Assembly: GCA_947501565.1 (NCBI GenBank)
Contig: CANMWJ010000003.1
Coordinates: 62,001-126,000 of the forward strand
Length of the DNA stretch: 64,000 nt
Source: an uncultured Marinobacterium sp.
GTDB taxonomy: Bacteria > Pseudomonadota > Gammaproteobacteria > Pseudomonadales > Balneatricaceae
Direction of reading: 5' to 3'
Every line of letters begins with the position of its first letter. The stretch's first letter is position 1. Shown here piece after piece: positions 29,444 through 38,305 of the stretch. The position numbers and the translations under genes are program-made. The notes under the pieces were generated by a model that saw only the letters and a list, made by a program, of their open reading frames with translations, was not told the DNA's origin and searched no databases.

Positions 29444-30589
29444 ATGTTGCTATCGATCCGTACCACGCCATTACCACGTTTTTTCTGCTTTCGCTTACGT
29501 GTATTGCTGTGTCTTACCCTTCTGCTAACGACCGGCCCAAGCCTGGCCCAGGCTGAGGTGAACTATGTCCGTATGGGCACCTACCTGCAGCAACACCCGG
29601 AACAGGTCGAGATCACAGAACAATTCGCAAATCTGGTAAGGCAACCAGGCACACCACTGACAGCAACACAGAACAAACCTGTTCGCATCGCCGTTATCTA
29701 TCCGGCACTCCAGACATCCGACTACTGGCGTCGCAGCGTAGCTTCGTTTGAAGCACGTATGAAAGAGCTAAACATCCGGTACGAATTAAAGCCTTTTTAT
29801 TCACGCCCCTCTGTGGATATCAAACTGCAGAGCAAGCAGCTCAATCAGGCACTCAACTGGCAGCCTGATTTCCTGATCTTTACCCTCGACGCGCTACGCC
29901 ATCGCCGTATGATCGAGCGTATCCTGGTGCGCGGTAAACCTAAGCTGATTCTGCAGAATATCACCACACCACTCCGTCAGTGGCAGCGTCACCGCCCTTT
30001 CATGTACGTTGGTTTCGACCATGCTGCCGGCACCCGCCAGATCGCCGACTACATGCTGAAGAAAAATCAGTTCAGCGGCAGTTACCTGATGCTCTATTTC
30101 TCCCATGGTTATGTGAGTGCGATGCGCGGAGATACCTTTGCAACGGAAGCTGCGATACATCCAGCCATCAGCCAGGTCGCCAGTTATTACACCGACGGGA
30201 ACCGCAAGCTGTCACGCGATGCCGTACGCCGTACGCTTAACGAGGAAAAAGACCTGAGCTTTATCTTCGCCAGCTCCACCGATATCGCGCTGGGAGCGGC
30301 CGACGCGCTGAGTGAGGCGGGGCTTAAAGGCAAAGTGATGCTCAACGGTTGGGGCGGCGGCGCCGCAGAGCTGGCCGCACTTCAACACGGCGCTCTGGAT
30401 GTAACAGTAATGCGGATGAACGACGATAATGGTGTCGCAATGGCGGAAGCGATTCGACTGGATCTGCAAGGTCTGAGTGAGCAGGTACCGCACATCTATT
30501 CCGGTGATATCCAGTTAATCAACCGCGAAACGCCGCCCGAAGAGATTAAAGCGTTGAAAGCGAGAGCTTTCCGTTACAGTGAGCAGTAA
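29444..30589 (+). CDS. LuxP-like periplasmic autoinducer-2 binding protein
   Basis: A 381-residue periplasmic-binding-protein fold with an N-terminal signal (about 1-38, ending SLAQA). Segments closely match Vibrio LuxP as I remember it: VIYPALQTSDYW, LILQNITTP, YVGFDHAAGTRQ, SSTDIALGAADAL, NGWGGGAAEL and VMRMNDDNGVAMAEAI. The AI-2 contact positions reported for V. harveyi LuxP (Q77, S79, W82, N159, R215, T266, W289, R310) correspond here to Q90, S92, W95, N172, R228, T279, W303 and R324, all identical. The ATG at 29444 is chosen over an earlier TTG. The sensor gene begins 11 bases downstream. AI-2 binding itself is inference. Confidence 0.9.
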   Translation: MLLSIRTTPLPRFFCFRLRVLLCLTLLLTTGPSLAQAEVNYVRMGTYLQQHPEQVEITEQFANLVRQPGTPLTATQNKPVRIAVIYPALQTSDYWRRSVASFEARMKELNIRYELKPFYSRPSVDIKLQSKQLNQALNWQPDFLIFTLDALRHRRMIERILVRGKPKLILQNITTPLRQWQRHRPFMYVGFDHAAGTRQIADYMLKKNQFSGSYLMLYFSHGYVSAMRGDTFATEAAIHPAISQVASYYTDGNRKLSRDAVRRTLNEEKDLSFIFASSTDIALGAADALSEAGLKGKVMLNGWGGGAAELAALQHGALDVTVMRMNDDNGVAMAEAIRLDLQGLSEQVPHIYSGDIQLINRETPPEEIKALKARAFRYSEQ

Positions 30590-30600
30590 GCAGGTAGCCC

Positions 30601-33600
30601 TTGTCCAAGGTTCGATTTACAACATTTATCCTGACGATCATTCTGTCGACACTGATCCTGTTGTCGGTGATCCTGATCATCCCCACCTATCAAGGGGGCG
30701 ATCGCGCCTTTTCCGAGCAGTTACGCCTGAACTATGAAAAAGATCAGGTGGTACTGAACCATCTGATCCGTGAGATATTTGAAGGCATCCGCCAGATTGC
30801 CAGTGAAGCGGCTGGCTCCAACGATATTCTCATCGGATCCATGACACAAAACCCTGTCCTGATGCAGCCAGAGCTGGATGAGATCATTTCCGGTAACGCG
30901 GGCGAACGTATAGATGCCTTTGTACTGGAATATGGTGAAAACGAGCTGTTAGAGGTAGCGAGCGTTAGTCTATCCGGGATGGACCTGCCGCTGAAAACAC
31001 TGAGCCAAAGCTACACCCCCTTCAACAGCTGGGGCGTAGTGACAACCGGACAGGATGATGAGACTCAGGTGCTGCTGAAGCTGACGCTGCCGATCATCGA
31101 GGGTGAATATGGCGAGGTCATCGCACACCTGCATACCTTTATCCTGCTGAATGATAACTTCTGGCTTCTGAACGAGCTGCAGAGTGTTACCGGCGCAATT
31201 GCGGTAACCCTGAGGCTGGATGACTGGGCATTGGGCGGTCTATCACAGACCCCACAGCAACTCGAGGTGTTGCAGGGTATTTCAGATAGCACCAGTTTCA
31301 GCCACCACGACCAAGGTGTCATCAACCACCACCGCCTGACGTTTCAGAGCAACCGTCCGTTTGAGCTTGTCGCGCTCCTACCCGGCACGGCCTACAACAT
31401 GTTCCAGAACGCCTATAAAGGTGACCTGAGTTATTTCATCCTGGTGGTCATCATCCTTGGGCTTGCGTCGGTGGTGTTTATTCACCGAATGATGCGCATT
31501 GCACTCAATAACTTGCTCAACCACGCCGAAGCCGTCACCCAAGGGGAGCTGCACTCCTCCTGCAATCAAACCTTCAACCACACCTTCGACGAGTTCGATA
31601 AGGTGGGTGAAGCCTTTGCCTCTATGGTAGAAAACCTGCGAGAGCGCGATAAACGGATAGCTGGGATCATCGATAACACCCCCGGCATTATCTTTATCAA
31701 GGACACCAATCGCCGTTATCTGCTGGCCAATGACAAACTGGCTCACACGGTAGGTCGCCCCCAGGATGATATTACCCGGATGAGCGACAGCGACCTCTTC
31801 CCGGAACATCTGCTGGAGAAACTGCACGAAACCGATCGCTATGTACTAGATAAAGGCGAAGGGACGCAGTTCGAGTTCACGCTCAACACCGCACAAGGGG
31901 AACGCACCTTCCTGACCAGCAAGTTCCCTCTGTTCGATGACGATGGCGTACCTTACGCGGTGGGAGGAATCTCTACCGACATCACCGAACGTAAGCAGTT
32001 TGAAGACAGCCTGCAGCTGGCCCAACAGATCTTCGAAGAAGCGGCCGAAGCCTTTCTGGTATTTGACGAAGACAACCAGATCATCACTACCAACCAAGCG
32101 TTCCGGGAGATGACCGGCCTCGATGAGTCGCGCACGGCCAGCGAATATCTGGAGTTCCTCAATACACAGAAACATATCCGGATGGCGCTCAATGCACAGG
32201 GCTACTGGAAAGGGGAAAGTGAGTTGCTGCAACGGGACGGTACCTCACTGCCTGTGCTGCTCTCTATCAGCGAAGTAAACGACAGCCTTACGGAGCAGAA
32301 ACGCTTCGTGGCGGTGTTCTCCGATATCACAGCGATCAAAGAAGCTGAATTCCGTCTGGAGAAGCTGGCTCACTTTGATGATCTGACCGGTCTGCCCAAC
32401 CGCAGCCTGTTCTTCCGACGCCTGCAAAAAGCGATATCCCGGGCTGCTGACAGTAACCGGCACACAGCCCTGTTGTTTATGGATGTGGACCACTTCAAGA
32501 GTATCAACGACACCTTTGGCCACGACGCCGGTGATCAGTTGCTGGTCGAGGTCGCGGACCGCCTGAAGCACTGCATCCGACGCGATGACACCTTAGCCCG
32601 CCTTGGCGGCGACGAATTCACAGTTGTGCTCTCTGACGTGGAAAGTCCTGAGGTCGTAGAGATCACCGCTCAGCGCATTATGGAGGCGCTGAACACACCA
32701 TTACGCATCGACCAGAACGTCTTCCATATCACGGCAAGTCTCGGCATCGCCCTCTACCCCGAGGATGGACAGGACAACGCAACGCTGCTGAAACACGCCG
32801 ATATTGCGATGTACCACGCCAAGGATAACGGCCGCAACGGATTCCAGTTCTTCAACACACGGATGAACGAGCAGTCACAGGCACGTACACGCATAGAGAG
32901 CGGCTTAAGGGAGGCGATAGAGATGGGTGATCTCTTCGTTCAGTACCAGCCACGTTTTGATGTGGGTGGGCAGAAGATGACAGGCGCAGAAGCACTGATC
33001 CGCTGGCAGCATCCGGAATACGGACTGATTCCTCCGTCTGAGTTTATTCCGATCGCAGAGAGCTCCGCGCTGATTGAAACTATAGGCCGCTTCGTTCTGA
33101 ATGAAGCCTGCCATGCCGCCCGTCGCTGGCTGGACGAAGGCCACGACGTGCCTGTTGCGGTCAACCTCTCCACCCGCCAGCTGCGTGCAAAAGGCATCGT
33201 CGACGAAGTGCGTGAAGCACTGAAATCGAGTGGCCTGCCTCCGGCGTATCTGGAGCTGGAGATCACCGAAACCCAGGTTATCCACGATATTGATCAGGTG
33301 ATCGGTACCCTCAAAGACCTGCGGGAGATGGGCGTGAGCCTCTCGGTAGATGACTTCGGTACCGGTTACTCATCCCTGGTGTATCTGAAAAAACTGCCGG
33401 TGAACACCGTTAAGATCGATCGCTCCTTTGTTGCCGATGTACCTGGCGACCCGGATGATGAAACGCTGATCGAAGCGATTATCGGTATGTCGCACTCTTT
33501 ACGCCTGAGCGTAGTTGCGGAGGGCGTGGAAACCCAGGAGCAGCTGGATTACCTCAAGGGGCTTGGTTGTGATGAGATACAGGGATATCTGCTTGCCCGC

Positions 33601-33669
33601 CCCGGCAGTCCGGATCAGTTGCGTGAAGCCAATGACGCCAGAGAACACACAGAGGCCCATTGGATCTGA
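30601..33669 (+). CDS. Membrane sensor: LuxQ-like periplasmic domain, HAMP, PAS-PAS, GGDEF-EAL
   Basis: A 1022-residue inner-membrane protein. Order: TM1 (6-28); periplasmic sensor (29-276) resembling LuxQ, e.g. LTLPIIEGEYGEVIAHL and NDNFWLLNELQ; TM2 (277-297); HAMP (298-350); PAS (351-466); PAS (467-585); GGDEF (588-750); EAL (about 765-1010). The cyclase motif RLGGDEF (669-673) is intact, as is the inhibitory RxxD site (R660-D663). The EAL part keeps EAL (797-799), NLSTRQL, ELEITE, DDFGTG, KIDRSF and AEGVET, so both synthesis and hydrolysis of cyclic-di-GMP look possible. There is no kinase domain. The start is TTG with GCAGG upstream; no other start is available nearby. Confidence 0.92.
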   Translation: MSKVRFTTFILTIILSTLILLSVILIIPTYQGGDRAFSEQLRLNYEKDQVVLNHLIREIFEGIRQIASEAAGSNDILIGSMTQNPVLMQPELDEIISGNAGERIDAFVLEYGENELLEVASVSLSGMDLPLKTLSQSYTPFNSWGVVTTGQDDETQVLLKLTLPIIEGEYGEVIAHLHTFILLNDNFWLLNELQSVTGAIAVTLRLDDWALGGLSQTPQQLEVLQGISDSTSFSHHDQGVINHHRLTFQSNRPFELVALLPGTAYNMFQNAYKGDLSYFILVVIILGLASVVFIHRMMRIALNNLLNHAEAVTQGELHSSCNQTFNHTFDEFDKVGEAFASMVENLRERDKRIAGIIDNTPGIIFIKDTNRRYLLANDKLAHTVGRPQDDITRMSDSDLFPEHLLEKLHETDRYVLDKGEGTQFEFTLNTAQGERTFLTSKFPLFDDDGVPYAVGGISTDITERKQFEDSLQLAQQIFEEAAEAFLVFDEDNQIITTNQAFREMTGLDESRTASEYLEFLNTQKHIRMALNAQGYWKGESELLQRDGTSLPVLLSISEVNDSLTEQKRFVAVFSDITAIKEAEFRLEKLAHFDDLTGLPNRSLFFRRLQKAISRAADSNRHTALLFMDVDHFKSINDTFGHDAGDQLLVEVADRLKHCIRRDDTLARLGGDEFTVVLSDVESPEVVEITAQRIMEALNTPLRIDQNVFHITASLGIALYPEDGQDNATLLKHADIAMYHAKDNGRNGFQFFNTRMNEQSQARTRIESGLREAIEMGDLFVQYQPRFDVGGQKMTGAEALIRWQHPEYGLIPPSEFIPIAESSALIETIGRFVLNEACHAARRWLDEGHDVPVAVNLSTRQLRAKGIVDEVREALKSSGLPPAYLELEITETQVIHDIDQVIGTLKDLREMGVSLSVDDFGTGYSSLVYLKKLPVNTVKIDRSFVADVPGDPDDETLIEAIIGMSHSLRLSVVAEGVETQEQLDYLKGLGCDEIQGYLLARPGSPDQLREANDAREHTEAHWI

Positions 33670-33695
33670 TCCTCAGAGTGCCTTGGAACAGACAA

Positions 33696-33729
33696 AAAAA
33701 TACCCGTCTCTTTCGAGACGGGTATTTTT
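33696..33729. terminator. Bidirectional intrinsic terminator after the sensor operon
   Basis: AAAAATACCCGTCTC and GAGACGGGTATTTTT form a 15-bp perfect stem with a 4-base loop, between the sensor gene and a convergent small gene. Confidence 0.9.
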
Positions 33730-33780
33730 GTTTAAACAGCGATTCAGAAAATACGATTTAGCCTGATATTAGACGCTGAC

Positions 33781-33966
33781 TCAGTGCAACTCCTCGTATT
33801 TCTTGCGAATAGCCGCCAACTGGGGCTGGATATCTATTGGAGCGTAGTTCATAGCCTGTTCAAACAGATCTTTGTTCTCCTCGGACAAGCGCTCGTCCTC
33901 TGACATCGCAGAGAGCTTCTGCATAGCTTCAATAAACTTAGGGTGTGCATTACTTACTTCTGACAT
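33781..33966 (-). CDS. Small acidic hypothetical protein
   Basis: A 61-residue soluble, helical, acidic protein starting MSEVSNAHPKF. GGAGGG precedes the ATG at 33966 at good spacing, which argues for real translation. It has no recognised domain. It lies downstream of the di-iron/receptor-like pair on the same strand (83-base gap) and could be the last gene of that transcript. Confidence 0.7.
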   Translation of the reverse strand: MSEVSNAHPKFIEAMQKLSAMSEDERLSEENKDLFEQAMNYAPIDIQPQLAAIRKKYEELH

Positions 33967-34049
33967 AACCTGGCCCTCCAAATAAAGTGGCGACTTGGTA
34001 CGGTCATTCTAGCGAAAAGCCATGAATCTGTAAGCTTTATTGCCTCAAT

Positions 34050-34793
34050 TTACCCCAGCGCCTTCTGAGTAATGCCAACCTCCAGCGACTCAAACCAGTC
34101 CAGGAAACGCCCCACATCATCACCACGGAAGATACGCCCGTGCTGTGGACAGAGCATCTCGATGTCCAGCTCACGCACCCGACTGACCCAATCGTTCTTG
34201 GCTTCATTGGACGGCATCCAGCGCTGATGGAACGTTTTCATCTTCGGGATATGCGCTTCGAAGTTGTCTACGTAGATCGGCGCTTCCGGCTCCTCCAGCG
34301 CGGCTCCGATATCACCGGACATCAGGATTTTCGCTTTCGGGTCATAAATATTTACGTTGCCCGAGGAGTGCAGATAATGCGCGGGAATGAAACGCAACAT
34401 CGCATCATCCAGATGCAGCTGGCCACCCTCATCCGGTATCGGACTGTAGGTGATGTTGTTCATACCGAAATGGCGGATAAAACTTTCCCACAACCACGGG
34501 GAGTGCAGTGTTGCATTCTCCAACGCCTGATCCCACAACCCCAACGAGGAGATAATATCGGGGTCCTGATGGGAGGCAAAAAGGTGGGTTATTTTCTCTA
34601 CCGGTACCTGCTTGATCACGGTGGTCAGCATTGCGGAGAAGAGTTCGATACCACCTGGATCGATCAGCAGTGCGTTGTCTTTACTCACTACCATGTATTG
34701 GTTGGTATCGATGATCTGGCTGGGTTTGCCCGGATCACGGCCAAACACCAACCAGGCATGAGTGCTACTCTCGTAAAGTTTATAGGTTTTCAT
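34050..34793 (-). CDS. ODP-like MBL-fold di-iron protein (oxygen-binding di-iron family)
   Basis: A 247-residue metallo-beta-lactamase-fold protein of the flavodiiron/ODP type but without a flavodoxin domain. The likely metal ligands are in SHQDPD (H75, D77, D79), H139 or H142 (FIPAHYLHS), D161 (MSGDIG) and H218 (LCPQHG). HxDxD replaces the common HxHxDH, as in flavodiiron cores. Related stand-alone proteins bind O2 at a di-iron site and feed chemotaxis receptors. It begins 16 bases after the stop of a receptor-hairpin-like protein, matching that idea. The ATG at 34793 gives MKTYKLYESS; a longer frame overlaps the upstream gene. Confidence 0.85.
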   Translation of the reverse strand: MKTYKLYESSTHAWLVFGRDPGKPSQIIDTNQYMVVSKDNALLIDPGGIELFSAMLTTVIKQVPVEKITHLFASHQDPDIISSLGLWDQALENATLHSPWLWESFIRHFGMNNITYSPIPDEGGQLHLDDAMLRFIPAHYLHSSGNVNIYDPKAKILMSGDIGAALEEPEAPIYVDNFEAHIPKMKTFHQRWMPSNEAKNDWVSRVRELDIEMLCPQHGRIFRGDDVGRFLDWFESLEVGITQKALG

Positions 34794-34809
34794 GCGTGGT
34801 CCTGTGGTT

Positions 34810-35415
34810 CTAATGCAATTCAGCAACCAGAGACTGGGAAGACTTGATATGGGTTTTGATGGAAACAGCTACGCTTTCAACATTATCGGCAACGTTATTC
34901 AGCGCATCCTGATAAAAGCTGTCCGCCTGCAACGCCTCTACCCGTGAAAGCGTTGCCAGAATACCCGCTGCCCGTAACTCTTTCTCCAGCACATCCAGCT
35001 CTTCATTTAAGCGGTCGATCTGCTGTCGATAGGCGATGACAACGTCCTGCTGTTTCTCTACCGTACGCTTATACACCACATCCAAACTATGGATATATGG
35101 CGAATCCTTAGCGTTTTCGTAGACCGTATCGAAATGCGCGATTGCGCGATCACCCCTGACCTTTTCCGCCGCCATACGGCTGAGCTCTGTCGCCAGAAGG
35201 TCAATCTTCTTGGAGGAGCTGACCGTCACATCGGCCAGTTTGTGGATAAAGTCAGTCAGGGGACGGAAGCCTGCTGCGCCCTGCCCTGCACGCAAAGCAA
35301 GCGCCTTGGCATTACTGGCGATTAGAGTGAGCTGTTGAGCGGCGCGCGTAGCCTGATCCAGCTTTGCAGCGATAACCGCGGCGGTGACAAAATAACTACA
35401 ATTTTCTGAAGACAT
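34810..35415 (-). CDS. Soluble protein resembling a degenerate MCP signalling hairpin
   Basis: A 201-residue, almost entirely helical cytosolic protein. The stretch LTLIASNAKALALRAGQGAAGFRPLTDF (continuing IHKLADVTV) aligns by eye with the MCP signalling tip (IA-x-QTNLLALNAAIEAARAGE, then GRGFAVVA-x-EVR-x-LA). Several residues normally contacting CheA/CheW are changed, and no HAMP, transmembrane or ligand domain is present. A coiled coil follows (about 120-170). Being directly upstream of the ODP-like gene, it is a candidate partner. The start is uncertain: the ATG at 35415 has no clear Shine-Dalgarno, and a frame to 35445 is also open. Confidence 0.72.
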   Translation of the reverse strand: MSSENCSYFVTAAVIAAKLDQATRAAQQLTLIASNAKALALRAGQGAAGFRPLTDFIHKLADVTVSSSKKIDLLATELSRMAAEKVRGDRAIAHFDTVYENAKDSPYIHSLDVVYKRTVEKQQDVVIAYRQQIDRLNEELDVLEKELRAAGILATLSRVEALQADSFYQDALNNVADNVESVAVSIKTHIKSSQSLVAELH

Positions 35416-35798
35416 ATAATTATATTTTTTGCTGCCGGGCTTCATGAACGACTTAATAATCAAACGGCGTAATCTACGCCTGAATGAGCACTGCGTCTTT
35501 GATTGAACTCAAAGTAGCCTTCAAATACCGGTATTCCCCAGGCATCTTAATTTCGAGTTCATTTTTATATCGGCCAAATACCCATTCTGTTTATAGGTAA
35601 AATATAAATATTACGCACTGTCTCCAGATTTTTTTAGCATGGTTTAACGCAGAGCTACAGTTAACTGTATGTTTTTAAAAGACAACTGAAGAGACAAGCG
35701 TAGCCTGGGCATTTGGAGCTACGTAAAGCTCAGGAGAGAGATGCAGGCGTGAAATACAACCAGTAGCCTCTAATGACACTGCTGGATAAAAAAAAAAT
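35416..35798. other. Intergenic region between the receptor-like gene and the paa terminator
   Basis: About 380 bases without a supported gene. It should contain the promoter of the receptor-like/ODP transcript. An AT-rich stretch (35560-35640) is present, but I see no convincing repeat or regulator site. Confidence 0.5.
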
Positions 35799-35829
35799 AA
35801 AAAAACCCGGCACAGAGGCCGGGTTTTTT
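35799..35829 (-). terminator. Intrinsic terminator of the paaABCDE operon
   Basis: On the minus strand AAAAAACCCGGC pairs with GCCGGGTTTTTT around a 6-base loop, followed by a further T-rich run. It lies 17 bases after paaE. Confidence 0.9.
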
Positions 35830-35846
35830 AATCGGTTCAGCAACGC

Positions 35847-36944
35847 TTAGCGGATATCGAAATCGACAACCACTTCGTCGGAGATCGGGTGCGCCTGACA
35901 GCTCAGTACGTAACCCGCTTCGATCTCGTGCTTCTCCAGACCGTGGGAGATGTCCATGTCCACCTCACCCTCTACCACCTTACACTTACAAGTGGAGCAT
36001 ACGCCTGCTTTACAGGAGTACGGCAGGTCCAGACCGTTGTGCATGCCCGCATCCAGGATGTTTTCGCCAACCGTTGCCAGGTCGAACATCACTGCGCGGC
36101 CGTCGGACTTAACGGTCACTTTAGACATCTTCTCTTCGCCGAACTGCTCTTTACGTGCAGCCGCTTTCTCCAGCATCTCTTTAGAGTCTGCAGAAGAGTT
36201 TGCGAACAGCTCGTAGTGGATCTGTTCGTCGGTCAGACCTTCCATACGGAAGCCGCGAGATACTTCGGACATCATCGCTTCAGGACCACAGATGAAAGCT
36301 TCATCAACTTCTTTAATGTTGATCAGGCCGGCTTTCTGCAGTGCGTAACCTTTAGCGTTGTCGATGCGACCGTTCAGCAGATCTGCGCCCTGGTCTTCAT
36401 AGTCCATGACGTTGATCCACTGGAAGCGGCTCATGTAACGGTTCTTAACGAAGTTCAGTTCGTCTTTGAACATTACAGAGTTGCTGCGACGGTTACCGTA
36501 GATCAGGGTCACTTTAGACTCTGGCTCAGTAGACAGCACAGTTTTCATGATGGAGATCATCGGCGTGATACCAGAACCCGCCGCGATGCACATGTAGTTT
36601 TTCTTCTGGTCCGCTTTAACTTCTGTGTAGAAGCTACCCTGTGGAGGCATAACCTCAACAGACATACCTGGCTTGAAGGTGTCATTCGCGAAGTTAGAGA
36701 ACTTACCGTTCTTAACGCGCTTGATACCGACACGCATGTGGCCGTCGTTTACGCCGGAGCAGATGGAGTAAGAACGACGTACGTCTTCGCCGTCGATCTC
36801 TGCACGCAGAGTCAGGAACTGACCCTGAATGAATTTGAACTTCTCTTCCAGCTCTGCAGGCACTGCAAAGCTCACTGCGATCGCGGTATCCGTTTCCGGC
36901 TGCACATCGGCGATCTTCAGCGTGTAAAAGTTGGTGTCAGACAT
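35847..36944 (-). CDS. paaE: Phenylacetyl-CoA 1,2-epoxidase, reductase subunit PaaE
   Basis: A 365-residue NAD(P)H reductase feeding electrons to the PaaABC epoxidase. An FAD-binding FNR-type module (RRSYSICSGV) and a nucleotide-binding module (CIAAGSGITPMISIM) are followed by a C-terminal plant-type [2Fe-2S] ferredoxin (CKAGVCSTCKCKV, then LSCQAHP). It is the last gene of the paaABCDE operon, 34 bases after paaD. Confidence 0.97.
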   Translation of the reverse strand: MSDTNFYTLKIADVQPETDTAIAVSFAVPAELEEKFKFIQGQFLTLRAEIDGEDVRRSYSICSGVNDGHMRVGIKRVKNGKFSNFANDTFKPGMSVEVMPPQGSFYTEVKADQKKNYMCIAAGSGITPMISIMKTVLSTEPESKVTLIYGNRRSNSVMFKDELNFVKNRYMSRFQWINVMDYEDQGADLLNGRIDNAKGYALQKAGLINIKEVDEAFICGPEAMMSEVSRGFRMEGLTDEQIHYELFANSSADSKEMLEKAAARKEQFGEEKMSKVTVKSDGRAVMFDLATVGENILDAGMHNGLDLPYSCKAGVCSTCKCKVVEGEVDMDISHGLEKHEIEAGYVLSCQAHPISDEVVVDFDIR

Positions 36945-36978
36945 GCTTCACCTATCTTCTGTAAAGACCGATCGGGGA

Positions 36979-37518
36979 TCAGATCTTTTTGAAATAATCA
37001 AAAGGCTCGCTGCAATCGTCGCACTGGAACAGCGCTTTACATGCAGTTGATCCAAACTCACTTACTCTGCGAGTGTTTTTAGAACCGCAGTGCGGACATT
37101 GCGCGTGTGCATCAGGCGTCAGACCATCTTCATCCAGGTCAGCATCCTCCGGCGGCGCAATGCCATATTCACGGAGTTTTTTGCGACCTTCCGGTGACAT
37201 CCATTCTGAACTCCAGGCTGGCGACAGAGACATTTTTACTGTCACGTCGGCATAACCTGCATCGTTCAGAACCTGAGTCACGTCGGTGCTGATGTTATCC
37301 ATCGCCGGGCAACCGGAGTAGGTTGGCGTGATGATGACAGTCACTTTGTCACCGTCACGCACGATATCGCGCAAGATCCCCAGATCCCAAATGGTCAGCA
37401 CCGGTACTTCAGGGTCTTTTACTGCGTCGAGCAGATCCCATAGTTCCTTTACGTCAGCGGCGTTGCGTTGCTGCAGGCGCTGGTACTGCTCTTCCGGCAT
37501 CAGTGAGATTTCGTTCAT
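36979..37518 (-). CDS. paaD: Phenylacetate degradation protein PaaD (DUF59/Fe-S assembly type)
   Basis: A 179-residue protein needed for epoxidase activity, probably in Fe-S or di-iron maturation. It has an N-terminal DUF59/MIP18-like domain (VKDPEVPVLTIWDLGILRDI, CPAMDNI) and a C-terminal zinc-ribbon-like part (CPHCGSKNTRRVSEFGSTAC, then CDDCSEPF). The ATG at 37518 lies six bases after the paaC stop. A TTG two codons earlier is less likely. Confidence 0.95.
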   Translation of the reverse strand: MNEISLMPEEQYQRLQQRNAADVKELWDLLDAVKDPEVPVLTIWDLGILRDIVRDGDKVTVIITPTYSGCPAMDNISTDVTQVLNDAGYADVTVKMSLSPAWSSEWMSPEGRKKLREYGIAPPEDADLDEDGLTPDAHAQCPHCGSKNTRRVSEFGSTACKALFQCDDCSEPFDYFKKI

Positions 37519-37524
37519 AGCCAA

Positions 37525-38289
37525 TTACCACTTACATCCCGGGTGGGAACGGTGCACGATCTGCATCTCGGTCAGCATGTGGCCCAGGTTCTCAGTGTGG
37601 TAACCGGTACGGCCACCACGAACAGCCCAGCTGTCTTCCGGTACAGTCAGCGTTGCTTCAGTCAGGATATCGCTAACCATCTGCAGCCACGCATCGCGCA
37701 GTTTAGATACGTCTACACCGATACCTTCGTCTGCCAGCAGCTGTTCAGTCTCGTCCATGTCGAACAGTTCGTGAGTGTAGCCCCACAGCTGATCCACGGC
37801 TTTCTGAGCACGCTTGTGGCTCTCTTCAGTACCGTCACCCAGACGCAGCACCCAGTCACGGCTGCGACGCAGGTGGTACTTGGTCTCTTTAATCGCTTTC
37901 GCAGCGATTGCAGACAGGGTTTCGTCCTTAGACTGCAGCAGTTCTGGCAGCAGGATGGTGTAGTACACGTCTGCGAACAGCTGGCGAACCTGAGAGTATG
38001 CGAAGTCGCCCTTTGGCATCTCCATCAGCAGCAGGTTGCGGTATTCACGGTCGTTACGCATGAACGCGAAATCGTCCTCGTCGCGACCGTCGTCTGCCAG
38101 CTCAGCAGCGTAGGTGTAGAACATACGCGCACGGCCGATGTAATCCAGCGACACGTTACCGTATGCAATGTCTTCTTCCAGGAACGGACCGTAGCTCACC
38201 CACTCGGAGATACGGTGACCCAGAACTACGGAATCGTCGCCCAGACGGGTGGCGTATTCCTGGATAGCGTTTTTAATCTGATCACTCAT
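37525..38289 (-). CDS. paaC: Phenylacetyl-CoA 1,2-epoxidase subunit PaaC
   Basis: A 254-residue ferritin-like structural subunit of the epoxidase that pairs with PaaA. The DVYYTILLPELLQ and ETKYHLRRSRDWVLRLGDGTEESH helices are typical of PaaC. It lacks a full catalytic iron set, as expected for this subunit. It starts 16 bases after paaB. Confidence 0.96.
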   Translation of the reverse strand: MSDQIKNAIQEYATRLGDDSVVLGHRISEWVSYGPFLEEDIAYGNVSLDYIGRARMFYTYAAELADDGRDEDDFAFMRNDREYRNLLLMEMPKGDFAYSQVRQLFADVYYTILLPELLQSKDETLSAIAAKAIKETKYHLRRSRDWVLRLGDGTEESHKRAQKAVDQLWGYTHELFDMDETEQLLADEGIGVDVSKLRDAWLQMVSDILTEATLTVPEDSWAVRGGRTGYHTENLGHMLTEMQIVHRSHPGCKW

Positions 38290-38305
38290 TCTTCGCTCTC
38301 CCCAA

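Noticed and set aside
29444-30589. LuxP-like protein as an ordinary sugar ABC-transporter binding protein
   Set aside because: No permease or ATPase gene is adjacent, the AI-2 contact positions all match LuxP, and the next gene is a LuxQ-like sensor.
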